Shown here piece after piece: positions 27,936 through 37,071 of a stretch of 64,000 nucleotides of DNA. Position 1 is the stretch's first letter. Each line of letters starts with the position of its first letter. The stretch lies in NCBI GenBank assembly GCA_000431795.1, contig FR887371.1, positions 33,936 to 97,935 on the forward strand, written 5' to 3'. Below the pieces are notes generated by a model, which made no database searches, was not told the origin of the DNA, and was given only the letters and a program-made list of their open reading frames with translations. This stretch comes from Clostridium sp. CAG:302 (GTDB taxonomy: Bacteria > Bacillota_I > Bacilli_A > RF39 > UBA660). The translations under genes and the position numbers were made by a program.

Positions 27936-29010
27936 TTTTCGCACCCATAAAGTAATCATAATATTTCTTATATATTGTATTAGCATCTAGTTTCTTTCTT
28001 ATTTTCATTGCTTCTTTTTCTATATTTTCTCTGACACTATCATTTTCTATTAAGAATAATATTTTTGTCGCCAAAGTTTCGGCATCATCAACAGGTACCA
28101 ACAAACCGTTTTTACCATCAGCAATTAATTCTGACGGTCCGAATTTACAATCAGTAGAAATACAAGCAGTACTTGTAGCCATTGCCTCAATAAGTGCATT
28201 GGGCATCCCTTCATATCTAGAACTTAATACATATATTTTTGACTTTGCAACTTCAAAAATGGCATCTTGATTAGCACCACATAATATTACATTTTCACTT
28301 AAGCCAAGTTTATTTATTAATTCTTGCAATTTATTCTTTTCCAGACCATTGCCAAATATTTTTAATTTATATTCGGGATGTCTATTATATACTTCTTTAA
28401 ATGCATTTATTAATACATCAAAACCTTTTTGTTCATCTAGCCTTCCCATTGCAGTAATTACATTTTCTTTTTTTATTTTTGAATAATCAATTTCATAAAC
28501 TTTTTTATTACTAATTGCATTAGGAATTACAACAGACTGTTTTTGAACACTATTTTGATAACATTCTTTAATTCCATTTGTCTGAAAAATAAAACCAGTG
28601 CATTTTTTAGCAGCATATTTAGATAAGACTTTACTAATATAACTTCTTTCATTTATGTTGGCTCTCTCTGAGCCAATCAATACACATCCCTTTGGTTTAG
28701 ATAATTTTGCATATATTTCAGTTTGATAAAACATAGCAACAACAATTGTAGCATTAAGTTGTTTTAAATTATCTTTACAAAATTTATATCTTTCAATTAT
28801 AGCACTGATTCTATTTTTCTTATTATTAATCATACTTACAACATTAATTCTTTTATCTAATTCATATGCATTATCTTTGTTATCAAACTTGATAATACTT
28901 ACATTATCTTCAGTATTGTTAACTATCCAATTACATAAAGAAGATACAACTCTTTCAGCACCACCAAATCCCAAAGAAGACATAATAAATACAATACTAT
29001 TTTTTTTCAT
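27925..29010 (-). CDS. GT4 glycosyltransferase
   Basis: 361 residues. SIVFIMSSLGFGGAERVVSSL opens the protein. AMGRLDEQKGFDVLINAF, LCGANQDAIFEVAKS and the EX7E element YEGMPNALIEAMA follow. These resemble GalNAc-transferase-like members (PglA/PglJ/CapM group). The ATG at 29010 has GGCGG upstream; a TTG at 29025 is rejected as it would precede the ribosome site. It is paired with an ATP-grasp gene on each side, all with short overlaps. The sugar donor is unknown. Confidence 0.9.
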   Translation of the reverse strand: MKKNSIVFIMSSLGFGGAERVVSSLCNWIVNNTEDNVSIIKFDNKDNAYELDKRINVVSMINNKKNRISAIIERYKFCKDNLKQLNATIVVAMFYQTEIYAKLSKPKGCVLIGSERANINERSYISKVLSKYAAKKCTGFIFQTNGIKECYQNSVQKQSVVIPNAISNKKVYEIDYSKIKKENVITAMGRLDEQKGFDVLINAFKEVYNRHPEYKLKIFGNGLEKNKLQELINKLGLSENVILCGANQDAIFEVAKSKIYVLSSRYEGMPNALIEAMATSTACISTDCKFGPSELIADGKNGLLVPVDDAETLATKILFLIENDSVRENIEKEAMKIRKKLDANTIYKKYYDYFMGAKNEK

Positions 29011-29911
29011 TTCTTTTACCGCCAATTTTAATATAATTTCCTAATATAGTTTCGTATTCCTTTGGTTCAAACTTCGTAAAACCAGCAAAATGAGAAAATG
29101 TTAATTCACCTATATATATTTTATCGTTGCATAAATATAAATCCACTCTTAAACAAGGAATGTTCTTACTTAAAGACTTTGCTATATCAATCATTTCATC
29201 TAATTGTTTTGGCCTTTCAAATATAACATCAGATGTATTATAAATACATTTTAAATTTAATTTATTAAATTTGATATCATAATAATCATTAAATCTATTT
29301 TTTTCTTTATTGCCATAACAAACAGATATAATTTTAGGAACTCCATTAAAGCAAAAGAAATTATATTCTTTTAAATCTTCTTTATTCTTATTTTCCATAT
29401 ATTTTTCAATTATTATTCTAGGTTTAACATTTTTGTATGGCCACTCTCTATGAACATAAAAATATTTTCTTTTAAGATATTTATTAATTTTTTTTCTTGC
29501 CTTTTTTAAGTCTAATTGTTTTTTATCTTTACAAATTACAAGTCCACCAGAATCATGAGTACATTTCATTACAAACTGATTGGGTAATTTATCAAAATCT
29601 ATCTCATCAAATTTATCATAAATACCGATTAAAGGAATTAAATATTTTTCTCCAGCTTTATCTTTTATATATTCTCTCGCTTCATATTTATCAACCATTT
29701 TTGTATATATTGGATTCCTATCATACAATTTTAACCACTGAAGTTTTTCACTTAGCAATTTAGGATTTTTTAAATCTAATTTTTTACCAATAATAAGCCT
29801 ATATTTCCATTTTAAATATATTTTATCTGGAACAAAAAAGAAAAAGTTTTTATTCATCATGCAAACCAATGTATCTTTAGGATGACATATATATTTAATT
29901 ATTTTTTTCAT
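28997..29911 (-). CDS. TupA-like ATP-grasp protein (paralogue)
   Basis: 304 residues with the same blocks as the protein at 27015-27935: EKLQWLKLYDRNPIYTKMVD, GEKYLIPLIGIYDKFDEIDF, FVMKCTHDSGG, PRIIIEKYMEN and the C-terminal LRVDLYLCNDKIYIGELTF. By eye about two thirds of residues in the middle are identical between the two. Likely an ATP-dependent ligase acting on the polysaccharide or its sugar precursors. AAGGAAG precedes the ATG at 29911. The C-terminus differs from its paralogue, so acceptor choice may differ. Confidence 0.85.
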   Translation of the reverse strand: MKKIIKYICHPKDTLVCMMNKNFFFFVPDKIYLKWKYRLIIGKKLDLKNPKLLSEKLQWLKLYDRNPIYTKMVDKYEAREYIKDKAGEKYLIPLIGIYDKFDEIDFDKLPNQFVMKCTHDSGGLVICKDKKQLDLKKARKKINKYLKRKYFYVHREWPYKNVKPRIIIEKYMENKNKEDLKEYNFFCFNGVPKIISVCYGNKEKNRFNDYYDIKFNKLNLKCIYNTSDVIFERPKQLDEMIDIAKSLSKNIPCLRVDLYLCNDKIYIGELTFSHFAGFTKFEPKEYETILGNYIKIGGKRNEKK

Positions 29912-30986
29912 TATTACACACTTCCTTCATAAAATCAAACCATTTATTAACAATTTTATCACAATTATATTCTTGCATTTTATCTCTTGCATTTTTAGAC
30001 AATTGTCTACATATATTATTATCTTCAATAAGTCTACAAATTGAAGAAGTTAATTCTTCCTTGTTATTATTTTCTACGAGTAAACCATTTTTATTACCAT
30101 CAATTAACTCCTTTGGCCCACCACAAGGACAATTCGTAGAAATACAAGGAAGTCCGACTGCCATAGCTTCCATAAGAGCATTTGGCATTCCTTCATATTT
30201 TGAGGATAAAATAAAACCTTTTTTATCTTTCAAAATATTATCAATATCATCTACATTTCCACACAATTTGACATTATTATTAAGTTTATTATCCTTTATA
30301 TACATACTAAGTTCATTTTTTAAACTACCTTCACCATAAATAAGTAATTTATAGTTTGGATATTTCTTAATAACATCTTTAAAACTCTCTATTAAAAGTA
30401 TTTGATTCTTTTGTTCATTTAATCTACCAACATTAATAAATTCAGTACTTTTATATCCAACATATTTAGTTTTCAAGAATCTATCATCTACAGGATTAGC
30501 AATAACTATAGATTTATCTTGAATTTTTTTGCAGAAATAGTCGCGTGCTTCATCTGTTTGAAAAACGAATCCATCGGCTCTTTTATATAAAAACTTCATT
30601 ATGGTTCTACTTTTCAAAGATGCATATTCTATTTTTGGATCATTTCTATCAGAAATAATTACTGGAGATTTAATAAATGGCTTCAATATAAGTAGTCTAT
30701 AACTTGGCTCAGGTAAAAAACCTAAAATAATATCAGGATCAATTTCTTTTATATAGTCTTTTAATCTCTTTAAATATATAATATTCTTTACTAATGGATT
30801 CTTATTACCATCAAAATTTTTCAAACTAAAGAGTTTAATACTTTTATCAAGACTATATTCTACTTTTTCATCAGTAGTAGTAATAATAATAACTTCATTT
30901 TTTTCTACTAGTTTATTAGATAATGTAGCAACAACTCTCTCAGCTCCACCTTTTCTCAAATTACCTATATAAAATAATATTTTCAT
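29895..30986 (-). CDS. GT4 glycosyltransferase
   Basis: 363 residues starting MKILFYIGNLRKGGAERVVATL. NVGRLNEQKNQILLIESF, LCGNVDDIDNILKDKK and YEGMPNALMEAMAVGLPCIST, with the EX7E pair, are visible. It resembles the GT4 at 27925-29010 and, like it, precedes a TupA-like gene, which fits a tandem duplication of the two-gene module. GGAGGA stands directly upstream of the ATG. Cytosolic; donor unknown. Confidence 0.9.
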   Translation of the reverse strand: MKILFYIGNLRKGGAERVVATLSNKLVEKNEVIIITTTDEKVEYSLDKSIKLFSLKNFDGNKNPLVKNIIYLKRLKDYIKEIDPDIILGFLPEPSYRLLILKPFIKSPVIISDRNDPKIEYASLKSRTIMKFLYKRADGFVFQTDEARDYFCKKIQDKSIVIANPVDDRFLKTKYVGYKSTEFINVGRLNEQKNQILLIESFKDVIKKYPNYKLLIYGEGSLKNELSMYIKDNKLNNNVKLCGNVDDIDNILKDKKGFILSSKYEGMPNALMEAMAVGLPCISTNCPCGGPKELIDGNKNGLLVENNNKEELTSSICRLIEDNNICRQLSKNARDKMQEYNCDKIVNKWFDFMKEVCNNEKNN

Positions 30987-30994
30987 ACTTCCTC

Positions 30995-32044
30995 CTAAAA
31001 TAGTGTATAATTAACATAAACAGAATTTGTAAATATCTGATATATATAAAATAAAAATAATGAAATATAAAATATTGGATACATGAATTTACGATATTTT
31101 AAATCCAAAACCTCCAAATTATTTGGAATTAAAATTATAAATGAATAAGTAAAATATAAAACTATTCTTGCAACCAGCCCTTGAGTAGTTGAAAGAATTT
31201 GAAATGGTAAAGCTAATAATAACATACCGACAAAGTATTTATTACTATTTTTGTTTATATCAAATTTTTTATTTATAAAGCATACACCAACTATTATTAA
31301 AAATATCAATAAAAGCATTGTATATCCACTACCACTAGTATCACGATAGTCAAGATACTGACTGTAAATTAATTCAGTTATAATATTAAGAATAGGATTT
31401 TTAATTATAAATAAAACTATGCATAAACTCATAAAACGAAATATTTTATTAGTAGTAAATTTAATATGTTTAAATACTGGTAAAATTAAAAATACCAATG
31501 ATGTTTTATGGAACAAACTAGCAATCATAACCATTGTAATATACCAAAGTAAACTCTTTCTATCCTTAGCTAACAATAATGGAAAAGCACACAATAAAAC
31601 TGATATAGCTAAGCATTGTCTTAATGTACAAGTATAATATACAAAATAATTAAAAGTTATAAATAAGAAAACACTTGCAAAATAATCTTTGGAATAATTT
31701 TTAATAAAGTTATATATGCCTATCATAGAAAGAATTGAAATAATAAATACATAAAATCTAAAATCATAAAATATAAAGCTTATAAATTTAGTAAGCATTT
31801 TAAAGCCCAACTCAAAATCATAATGAAAATATAAATACTCTATAGTACTATTTTTAGCAGCTACAAAAAATTTATAATAATTAATCATGTCAAGTCCAAC
31901 CTTAGGACCACGCAATCCCAAAAATAGAGTTAAAATAATAACTATTATTAGAAGATATTGTTTATTGTTTTTGATATTAATCCCAAATATTTTAAATATT
32001 AAGGATAATAAAGTCAAAGAAAGCAATAATATTATATATTCCAA
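30995..32044 (-). CDS. EpsG-like polysaccharide polymerase
   Basis: About 349 residues with ten or so hydrophobic helices. LFLGLRGPKVGLDMINYYKFF and FYTCTLRQCLAISVLL are the conserved EpsG/Wzy stretches, including the GxDxxxY-type external loop and the R-Q pair. It would join flipped repeat units outside the membrane. The start is taken as TTG at 32044 because GGAGGTG stands about six to eight bases before it, while the ATG at 32059 lies in front of that site. With the Wzx at 25501-27012 it makes a complete Wzx/Wzy pair in the upstream half of the locus. Confidence 0.82.
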   Translation of the reverse strand: MEYIILLLSLTLLSLIFKIFGINIKNNKQYLLIIVIILTLFLGLRGPKVGLDMINYYKFFVAAKNSTIEYLYFHYDFELGFKMLTKFISFIFYDFRFYVFIISILSMIGIYNFIKNYSKDYFASVFLFITFNYFVYYTCTLRQCLAISVLLCAFPLLLAKDRKSLLWYITMVMIASLFHKTSLVFLILPVFKHIKFTTNKIFRFMSLCIVLFIIKNPILNIITELIYSQYLDYRDTSGSGYTMLLLIFLIIVGVCFINKKFDINKNSNKYFVGMLLLALPFQILSTTQGLVARIVLYFTYSFIILIPNNLEVLDLKYRKFMYPIFYISLFLFYIYQIFTNSVYVNYTLF

Positions 32045-32068
32045 AACAATCACCTCCATATTGTAACA

Positions 32069-33103
32069 TTATTTATAATATTGGTTTAACACTTTTTTAT
32101 ATTTTACTATATCGTTATTTTTTGTTGAATCATTATCTGCGTTTTTTGACATTTGCAGTAATTTTTTATCATTAGTAATTAATTTTATAATATTATTAAT
32201 AAGTTCATCATCTTTGTCACTCAAAAAGCCGTTAAATCCTTGTTTAATAAGATCTTTCATTCCATCAGTCGGAGTAGATACAATTGGCTTCCCCAAACAT
32301 AGAGCCTCTAAGGCACACATTGGAGTCCCTTCATATATTGAAGTTAAAAGCATGATTTTAGAGTTTTTAATATATACATATGGATTAGTTTGGAAACCCA
32401 AAAGAAAAACATTATTATTTAAATTGTTATTATTGATATATTCTTTCAGTTCATCATACATTGGTCCATTTCCAACTATTGCTAATTTTGCAGTAGGAAC
32501 TTTACCAACGACAGACAAAAATATATTCAAAAGTCTTTTTGGATTTTTTAATTTCACTAATCTTCCAACAAAAACAGCATCATATTTTTCATCTATATTA
32601 AATTTCTTGCTATTATAAATGATTTCTTTTTTATCAACAACATTAACGAGAACGCTGCTTTTATTGCAAATTTGTTTATAAAATTTATATTGGCTTAAAC
32701 TGCTATCAGAAACCCAAAAAATGTGCTCTACCTTTTTAGATACAATAAGGAAAAGCAACGATTTTAAAGATGTTTTTCTCATATCTATACTGTTACCATG
32801 AACATGTGAAATAATCTTACACTTCTTAGAAAATAAACTAGCATAAATAGTCGCTTTTATATCATGTGCATGTATAATATCAGGTTCAAAATCCATAATA
32901 GCCTTTTTTATACTAGAATAATTTAATTTATTTAATGGATAAAATTTAATATTTTTTTCTACCAATTTATTTTTTATTTTACCATTTGGAGAACAATAAA
33001 CCATATCCAAGTTTTTATCATTTTTGTACATATCAATAATTTGACATACAACATTCTCAGCTCCGGAAAAAGAATTGGTGGCTAATAAATGCATAATCTT
33101 CAT
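32069..33103 (-). CDS. GT4 glycosyltransferase
   Basis: 344 residues starting MKIMHLLATNSFSGAENVVCQI. AVFVGRLVKLKNPKRLLNIF, LLGFQTNPYVYIKNSK and YEGTPMCALEALCLGKPIVST are the GT4 landmarks. HAHDIKATIYASLFSKK marks the acceptor-side domain. It follows the GT4 at 33110-34219 after six bases and belongs to the same operon. Donor and acceptor unknown. Confidence 0.9.
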   Translation of the reverse strand: MKIMHLLATNSFSGAENVVCQIIDMYKNDKNLDMVYCSPNGKIKNKLVEKNIKFYPLNKLNYSSIKKAIMDFEPDIIHAHDIKATIYASLFSKKCKIISHVHGNSIDMRKTSLKSLLFLIVSKKVEHIFWVSDSSLSQYKFYKQICNKSSVLVNVVDKKEIIYNSKKFNIDEKYDAVFVGRLVKLKNPKRLLNIFLSVVGKVPTAKLAIVGNGPMYDELKEYINNNNLNNNVFLLGFQTNPYVYIKNSKIMLLTSIYEGTPMCALEALCLGKPIVSTPTDGMKDLIKQGFNGFLSDKDDELINNIIKLITNDKKLLQMSKNADNDSTKNNDIVKYKKVLNQYYK

Positions 33104-33109
33104 ATATAT

Positions 33110-34219
33110 TTACCTCTCATATATTTTAATAATTTCTGTCAAAACAGAATCAAGCATATACTTATTTACTTCTTCTTTATTAGTTTGAATAAATTTTTCT
33201 GCTTTTTTCTTATTTTCATATATTTTCTCTATTTTTTGTGCAAATTCATCAGCTTTATAGCTATCAACCAAGTATCCATTTTTACCATCTTTTATCAAGT
33301 CTCTATTGCCTCTACAATTAGTGGCAACTATTGGAAGTCCAACATACATTGATTCAATTATATTTATAGGAAGTCCTTCTCTTTTACTAGATGATACTGC
33401 CATATTTGAAATTCTTAGAAGTTGTGGAATATCTTTTCTGTATCCCAAAAATCTTACATTATCATAAAGTCCATTTTGTTTAGCATATTTTTGAAGTTTT
33501 CCCTGCAGTAAATCATAACCAGGTAATAGTAATACAATATTTGGTATTTTTTCTTTTAATATTTTAATAGTGTCCAATAATAGAATTTGATTTTTGTTAT
33601 TATTAATTTCACCTGGAAAAATCAAAACAAAGTTATCATTGACGATATTTAACTCTTTACGCAATTTCATTTTCTCACTTGCAGATACTTTAATATCAAA
33701 TTTTTCCCTACTTATACCAATTCCATGTACTTTATAAATTTTTGATTTCATCTTTTTCTTTGCAGTATTATAATCCTCATCATTTATAGTAATAATTGAA
33801 TCAGTGTACCTAGACAAATACTTTTCCATTGGATAATAAATCATCCAATTAATTAGAGGTGCACCTTTATAGAAGTGAAATCCGTGTGCTGTATAAACTA
33901 TTTTAGAGTTGAAGTTTTTAATTTTACTAGCTGCAAGTCTTGGAATAGCAGCTCCAAAAGGAGTATGGCAACTAATAAGTTCATAATCATTATCTAATAA
34001 TATTTTTTTTATTTGTTTATAAGAATTAAAAATTTCATTTACATTCAAACTTCTTGTAAAACAAACATCAAATTTTTTATCACAATAAGGCACATCAATT
34101 CCCTGATTTTTCGAAGCAATATGAACTTCATAACCATTATCTTTAAAATATTTTAGTTGAGGAATCAAAAATTTTATAAAAAATGAATCCAAATTAGCAG
34201 TAAATAAAACTTTTTTCAT
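33110..34219 (-). CDS. GT4 glycosyltransferase
   Basis: 369 residues starting MKKVLFTANLDSFFIKFLIPQL. It has SCHTPFGAAIPRLAASK and TAHGFHFYKGAPLINWMIYYPMEK, typical of EpsD/CapM-like enzymes that act early in repeat-unit assembly. FPGEINNNKNQILLLDTI, LGYRKDIPQLLRISN and the EX7E element REGLPINIIESMYVGLPIVATNCRGNRD follow. It is the first glycosyltransferase after the LCP gene. A B. subtilis EpsD-like role is suggested, not proven. Confidence 0.9.
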   Translation of the reverse strand: MKKVLFTANLDSFFIKFLIPQLKYFKDNGYEVHIASKNQGIDVPYCDKKFDVCFTRSLNVNEIFNSYKQIKKILLDNDYELISCHTPFGAAIPRLAASKIKNFNSKIVYTAHGFHFYKGAPLINWMIYYPMEKYLSRYTDSIITINDEDYNTAKKKMKSKIYKVHGIGISREKFDIKVSASEKMKLRKELNIVNDNFVLIFPGEINNNKNQILLLDTIKILKEKIPNIVLLLPGYDLLQGKLQKYAKQNGLYDNVRFLGYRKDIPQLLRISNMAVSSSKREGLPINIIESMYVGLPIVATNCRGNRDLIKDGKNGYLVDSYKADEFAQKIEKIYENKKKAEKFIQTNKEEVNKYMLDSVLTEIIKIYER

Positions 34220-34238
34220 CTTAACATTACTCCCTACA

Positions 34239-35690
34239 TTATTTATTTATATACCCATTTATCTTTTCTTTTGCACTATTTACAGATTTTTCATCTTGCT
34301 TCATTACATATAATTCAATATTGGGATATGTATATGTATTCTTAGTATATAAGTCAGTACCTACAAGATTTTGACTTTCAATGTCCCAACCTCTCATATC
34401 ATTAAGTTGCATCTTAATAAATCTATTAATATTTTTAGTTTCCATATTTGTTGAAAAACTATTTCCAACACTATCTAATATTTGTGAAAAATTTGTCACT
34501 AATGTTGTTGATGATGTTACTTTGTCTATAATTGCTGTAAGAACTTTCTGCTGATTTTTAACTCTTTGTACATCTCCATCTTTAAAAGCATATCTTTCTC
34601 TAGCAAACATAAGAGCGTGAAATCCATCTAAATGATTATTCCCTTTTTTGTAGCAAATATCAGGGCGGCCATTAGCACAAAAACTATAATCAGAATACAC
34701 ATCAACACCTTTAATTGCATCAATAACACCTTCGATAGTAGAGAAATTAACCTTAACATAATAGTTAATATCAATATCAAGTAAATTTTCTATAGCTTTA
34801 GCAGACTCTTCTATACCATAATATCCAGCATGAGTAAGTTTATCATAAGCATCATCACCAAACGAAGGCAAATTAACATAATAATCTCTTGGTATTGAAG
34901 TAAGTAATACTTTCCTATTAATAGGATCTACTGTAATAATCATATTAACATCAGTATTAGTAACATTATCAATACTACCATAAGCATCTCCACCTGCTAC
35001 ATATATATTAAATGGCTTCTTAGTAATATCAACTACTTTTACTATATCAGTCTTTTCTATCGAAACATATACCTTATATATTTCCTTTAATTTAAGTTTC
35101 ATATCAGCTAAATCAGTATCAAGTAAATTCTTCGTAGATTCATTAATTAATACAGCATCTATCTTATTATCTTGTAAATCTTCAAATAATTCCACAACAT
35201 TCTTATACTCTTTAGAAATATTCTTTATCTTTTTATTTAATTCATTACTAGCTTTAGTACTATTCTTAGAACTATATATGCCTATAGACTTACCATCTAA
35301 ATCTTTAATATCTTTATATTTAGAATTTTCTAAAGTCATAACATAATATACTTCTTTTTGAAATAAATCTTTGCTTATAACTCCAACAAAATCCATAGTA
35401 TCATTTAAATATTTAATACCAACACCAAATATAGTACCAAAAAGTATTAAAAATACACATGAACTAATCTTAAATTTATTCTTTATTTTCTTAGGAAAAG
35501 ATGTAATAAATAAATATAAATATAATAGTCCAAATACTATATAAAAGATAATTAAATATTTAAATGGTATCATATCAAGTACATATAACATAATTCCAAA
35601 TACTATAAATATAATTATTGATATTATAGCAATTGCTCTAAAAAACCAAATACCCTTATTTTTACTTCTTTTTCTTCTATTTTTTTTCAC
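34239..35690 (-). CDS. LytR-CpsA-Psr (LCP) family protein
   Basis: 483 residues. Three hydrophobic helices (about 15-90) are followed by a roughly 100-residue region like a small solute-binding fold (SKYKDIKDLDGKSIGIYSSKNS). The LCP domain comes next (about 225-440), with AGGDAYGSIDNVTNTDVNMI, LLTSIPRDYYV, LTHAGYYGIEESAKAIENL and the RERYAFKDGDVQRVKNQQ arginines that bind the lipid pyrophosphate. LCP enzymes attach undecaprenyl-linked glycopolymers to peptidoglycan outside the cell. It is the first gene of the locus, with a GTG start, AGGA ten bases upstream and a promoter at 35715-35743. Confidence 0.92.
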   Translation of the reverse strand: MKKNRRKRSKNKGIWFFRAIAIISIIIFIVFGIMLYVLDMIPFKYLIIFYIVFGLLYLYLFITSFPKKIKNKFKISSCVFLILFGTIFGVGIKYLNDTMDFVGVISKDLFQKEVYYVMTLENSKYKDIKDLDGKSIGIYSSKNSTKASNELNKKIKNISKEYKNVVELFEDLQDNKIDAVLINESTKNLLDTDLADMKLKLKEIYKVYVSIEKTDIVKVVDITKKPFNIYVAGGDAYGSIDNVTNTDVNMIITVDPINRKVLLTSIPRDYYVNLPSFGDDAYDKLTHAGYYGIEESAKAIENLLDIDINYYVKVNFSTIEGVIDAIKGVDVYSDYSFCANGRPDICYKKGNNHLDGFHALMFARERYAFKDGDVQRVKNQQKVLTAIIDKVTSSTTLVTNFSQILDSVGNSFSTNMETKNINRFIKMQLNDMRGWDIESQNLVGTDLYTKNTYTYPNIELYVMKQDEKSVNSAKEKINGYINK

Positions 35691-35714
35691 AAAATCACTG
35701 TCCTACCAATAAAA

Positions 35715-35743
35715 AGTATAACACATTTCAAAGCCATAGTCTA
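35715..35743 (-). promoter_or_regulatory. Main promoter of the polysaccharide locus
   Basis: Minus strand TAGACT (35738-35743), 17-base spacer ending in TGT, TATACT (35715-35720): a -35 box with four of six matches and an extended -10. It is 24 bases from the LCP start codon. Confidence 0.62.
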
Positions 35744-35764
35744 GGTTAAAAAGACTTTTTTACC

Positions 35765-35800
35765 CAAATATCTACATAAAAAGAACATTTTCATGCTCTT
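35765..35800. repeat. 36-bp direct repeat, copy 2
   Basis: Matches 37030-37065 at 35 of 36 positions. It includes the terminator hairpin at 35776-35800 plus about a dozen bases beyond it. It lies behind the truncated ATPase gene; copy 1 lies on the other side of that gene. Confidence 0.9.
35776..35800 (-). terminator. Terminator behind the DUF4143 ATPase pseudogene
   Basis: Minus strand AAGAGCAT, loop GAAA, ATGTTCTT followed by TTT, an 8-base stem with one G-U pair. It is the same as the terminator at 37041-37065. Confidence 0.75.
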
Positions 35801-35802
35801 AG

Positions 35803-36966
35803 TTATCTTAAATCTTCATCATTTAATATAAATTCTACTATATTAACATTATTAATACCATTAATATTTTTTTGCAAAATCAAATCTAATACAAATAAAT
35901 ATCTAGGATACATTTCTTTTATTTCATAAAAGGGTTTATATTCTCTTTTTTCAGTTTTTTCATCATCTATATTTTTAGAAACTTGAATATAGAAGTACTC
36001 ATCTATACCACGTCTAGCAATAAAATCACATTCCAAATTACCAATTTTTCCAACACTTAAAGTATAGTTTTTACTTTTCAAATAAGAATATAAAACATTT
36101 TCTAATACAGGACCATAATTAATTCTATTATCAGTATTAAGTGCAAAATATATACTTAAGTCTGCTAAATAATATTTTTTTTCACCATCAAGAACTTTTT
36201 TTGATTTAATATCAAATAAATCACAAGAATATATTATTTTAGCTTTTTCTAATATTTCAATATATTTCTTAATAGTTCTTCTATCAACATTTATATTTTC
36301 ATTTTTAAACATATACTCATGTATACTTCCAATTGAAATAACAGATCCAAAATTATTTATAACAAATTTCTGAATTACTTCAAATAATGCTTTATTCTTT
36401 ATTTTATTATTACTTTTTATATCTTTTTCAAATATTTGACTAATAACATTCTTAGTATATAATAATTTATCTTCATAATTATTATAGTGTAAAGATCCAG
36501 GAAAGCCACCATTTCTTATAAACTCTTCAAATTCACGATATATATTAATATCTATTTCTTTTTCTAAATATCTTTTCATATCCACATATTCATAAAAATT
36601 TAATGGTAACATCTCAACTTCGATGTATCTACCGGTTAATTTGGTAACTAGTTCTCCACTTAATAAATATGAGTTAGAACCTGTTAAGAATATAGAATAG
36701 TTTCCCTCTTCTTTGTAAGCATTTATTACCATTTCAAAATTTTTTACATTTTGTACCTCATCTATAAATAAATACTTAAAAGCCCTATCATTAACAAAGC
36801 TATCTATAACCTTTTCTAATTTTTTAGGAGTGTCTATATCTTTAAACTCTTTCTTATCTAATTCAATATATATAATATCATTATCACTGACTCCTTTTTC
36901 CTTCAACTCATTAATAATTGTTTTTAAAAGATATGATTTACCACATCTTCTTATTCCAGTTTTTAT
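35803..36966 (-). pseudogene. 5'-truncated AAA ATPase with DUF4143 domain
   Basis: The open frame begins right after a TAG at 36967-36969, with IKTGIRRCGKSYLLKTIINEL, the Walker A region of DUF4143-type ATPases. The family normally has about 25 residues before it, and these are missing. The nearest usable start is a TTG at 36906, which would drop the P-loop altogether. Downstream parts look intact: YLFIDEVQNVKNFE (Walker B), LTGSNSYLLSGELVTKLTGRYIEVEMLPLNFYEY, and the DUF4143/nuclease-like end GNLECDFIARRGIDEYFYIQVS. The gene sits between two copies of a 36-bp repeat. It is probably broken, although translation from the ATA after the TAG or from the TTG cannot be fully excluded. Confidence 0.8.
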
Positions 36967-36978
36967 CTAAAAAGCAAG

Positions 36979-37027
36979 TTTTATCGACCAATTTTTGTTA
37001 TATAAATATCAATATTGGTCGATAAAA
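36979..37027. promoter_or_regulatory. 14-bp perfect inverted repeat upstream of the ATPase pseudogene
   Basis: TTTTATCGACCAAT (36979-36992) and ATTGGTCGATAAAA (37014-37027) are separated by 21 AT-rich bases holding a minus-strand TATAAC. This may be an operator around the original promoter, or the mark of a rearrangement that removed the 5' end of the gene. Confidence 0.6.
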
Positions 37028-37029
37028 GA

Positions 37030-37065
37030 CAAATATCTACATAAAAAGAACATTTCCATGCTCTT
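37030..37065. repeat. 36-bp direct repeat, copy 1
   Basis: Matches 35765-35800 except for one C/T change in the terminator loop. The two copies start 1265 bases apart and enclose the ATPase pseudogene. Confidence 0.9.
37041..37065 (-). terminator. Terminator of the large metallophosphoesterase gene
   Basis: Minus strand AAGAGCAT, loop GGAA, ATGTTCTT and TTT, six bases behind the stop at 37072. Confidence 0.75.
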
Positions 37066-37071
37066 TTCTTA

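Noticed and set aside
32214..32618. Plus-strand open frame of 134 codons inside a GT4 gene
   Set aside because: It mirrors conserved GT4 codons on the other strand and has no promoter or Shine-Dalgarno site.
35765..37065. Flanking 36-bp repeats as attachment sites of an integrated element
   Set aside because: No integrase or transposase is between them, and most of the repeat is a terminator. A duplication is more economical.
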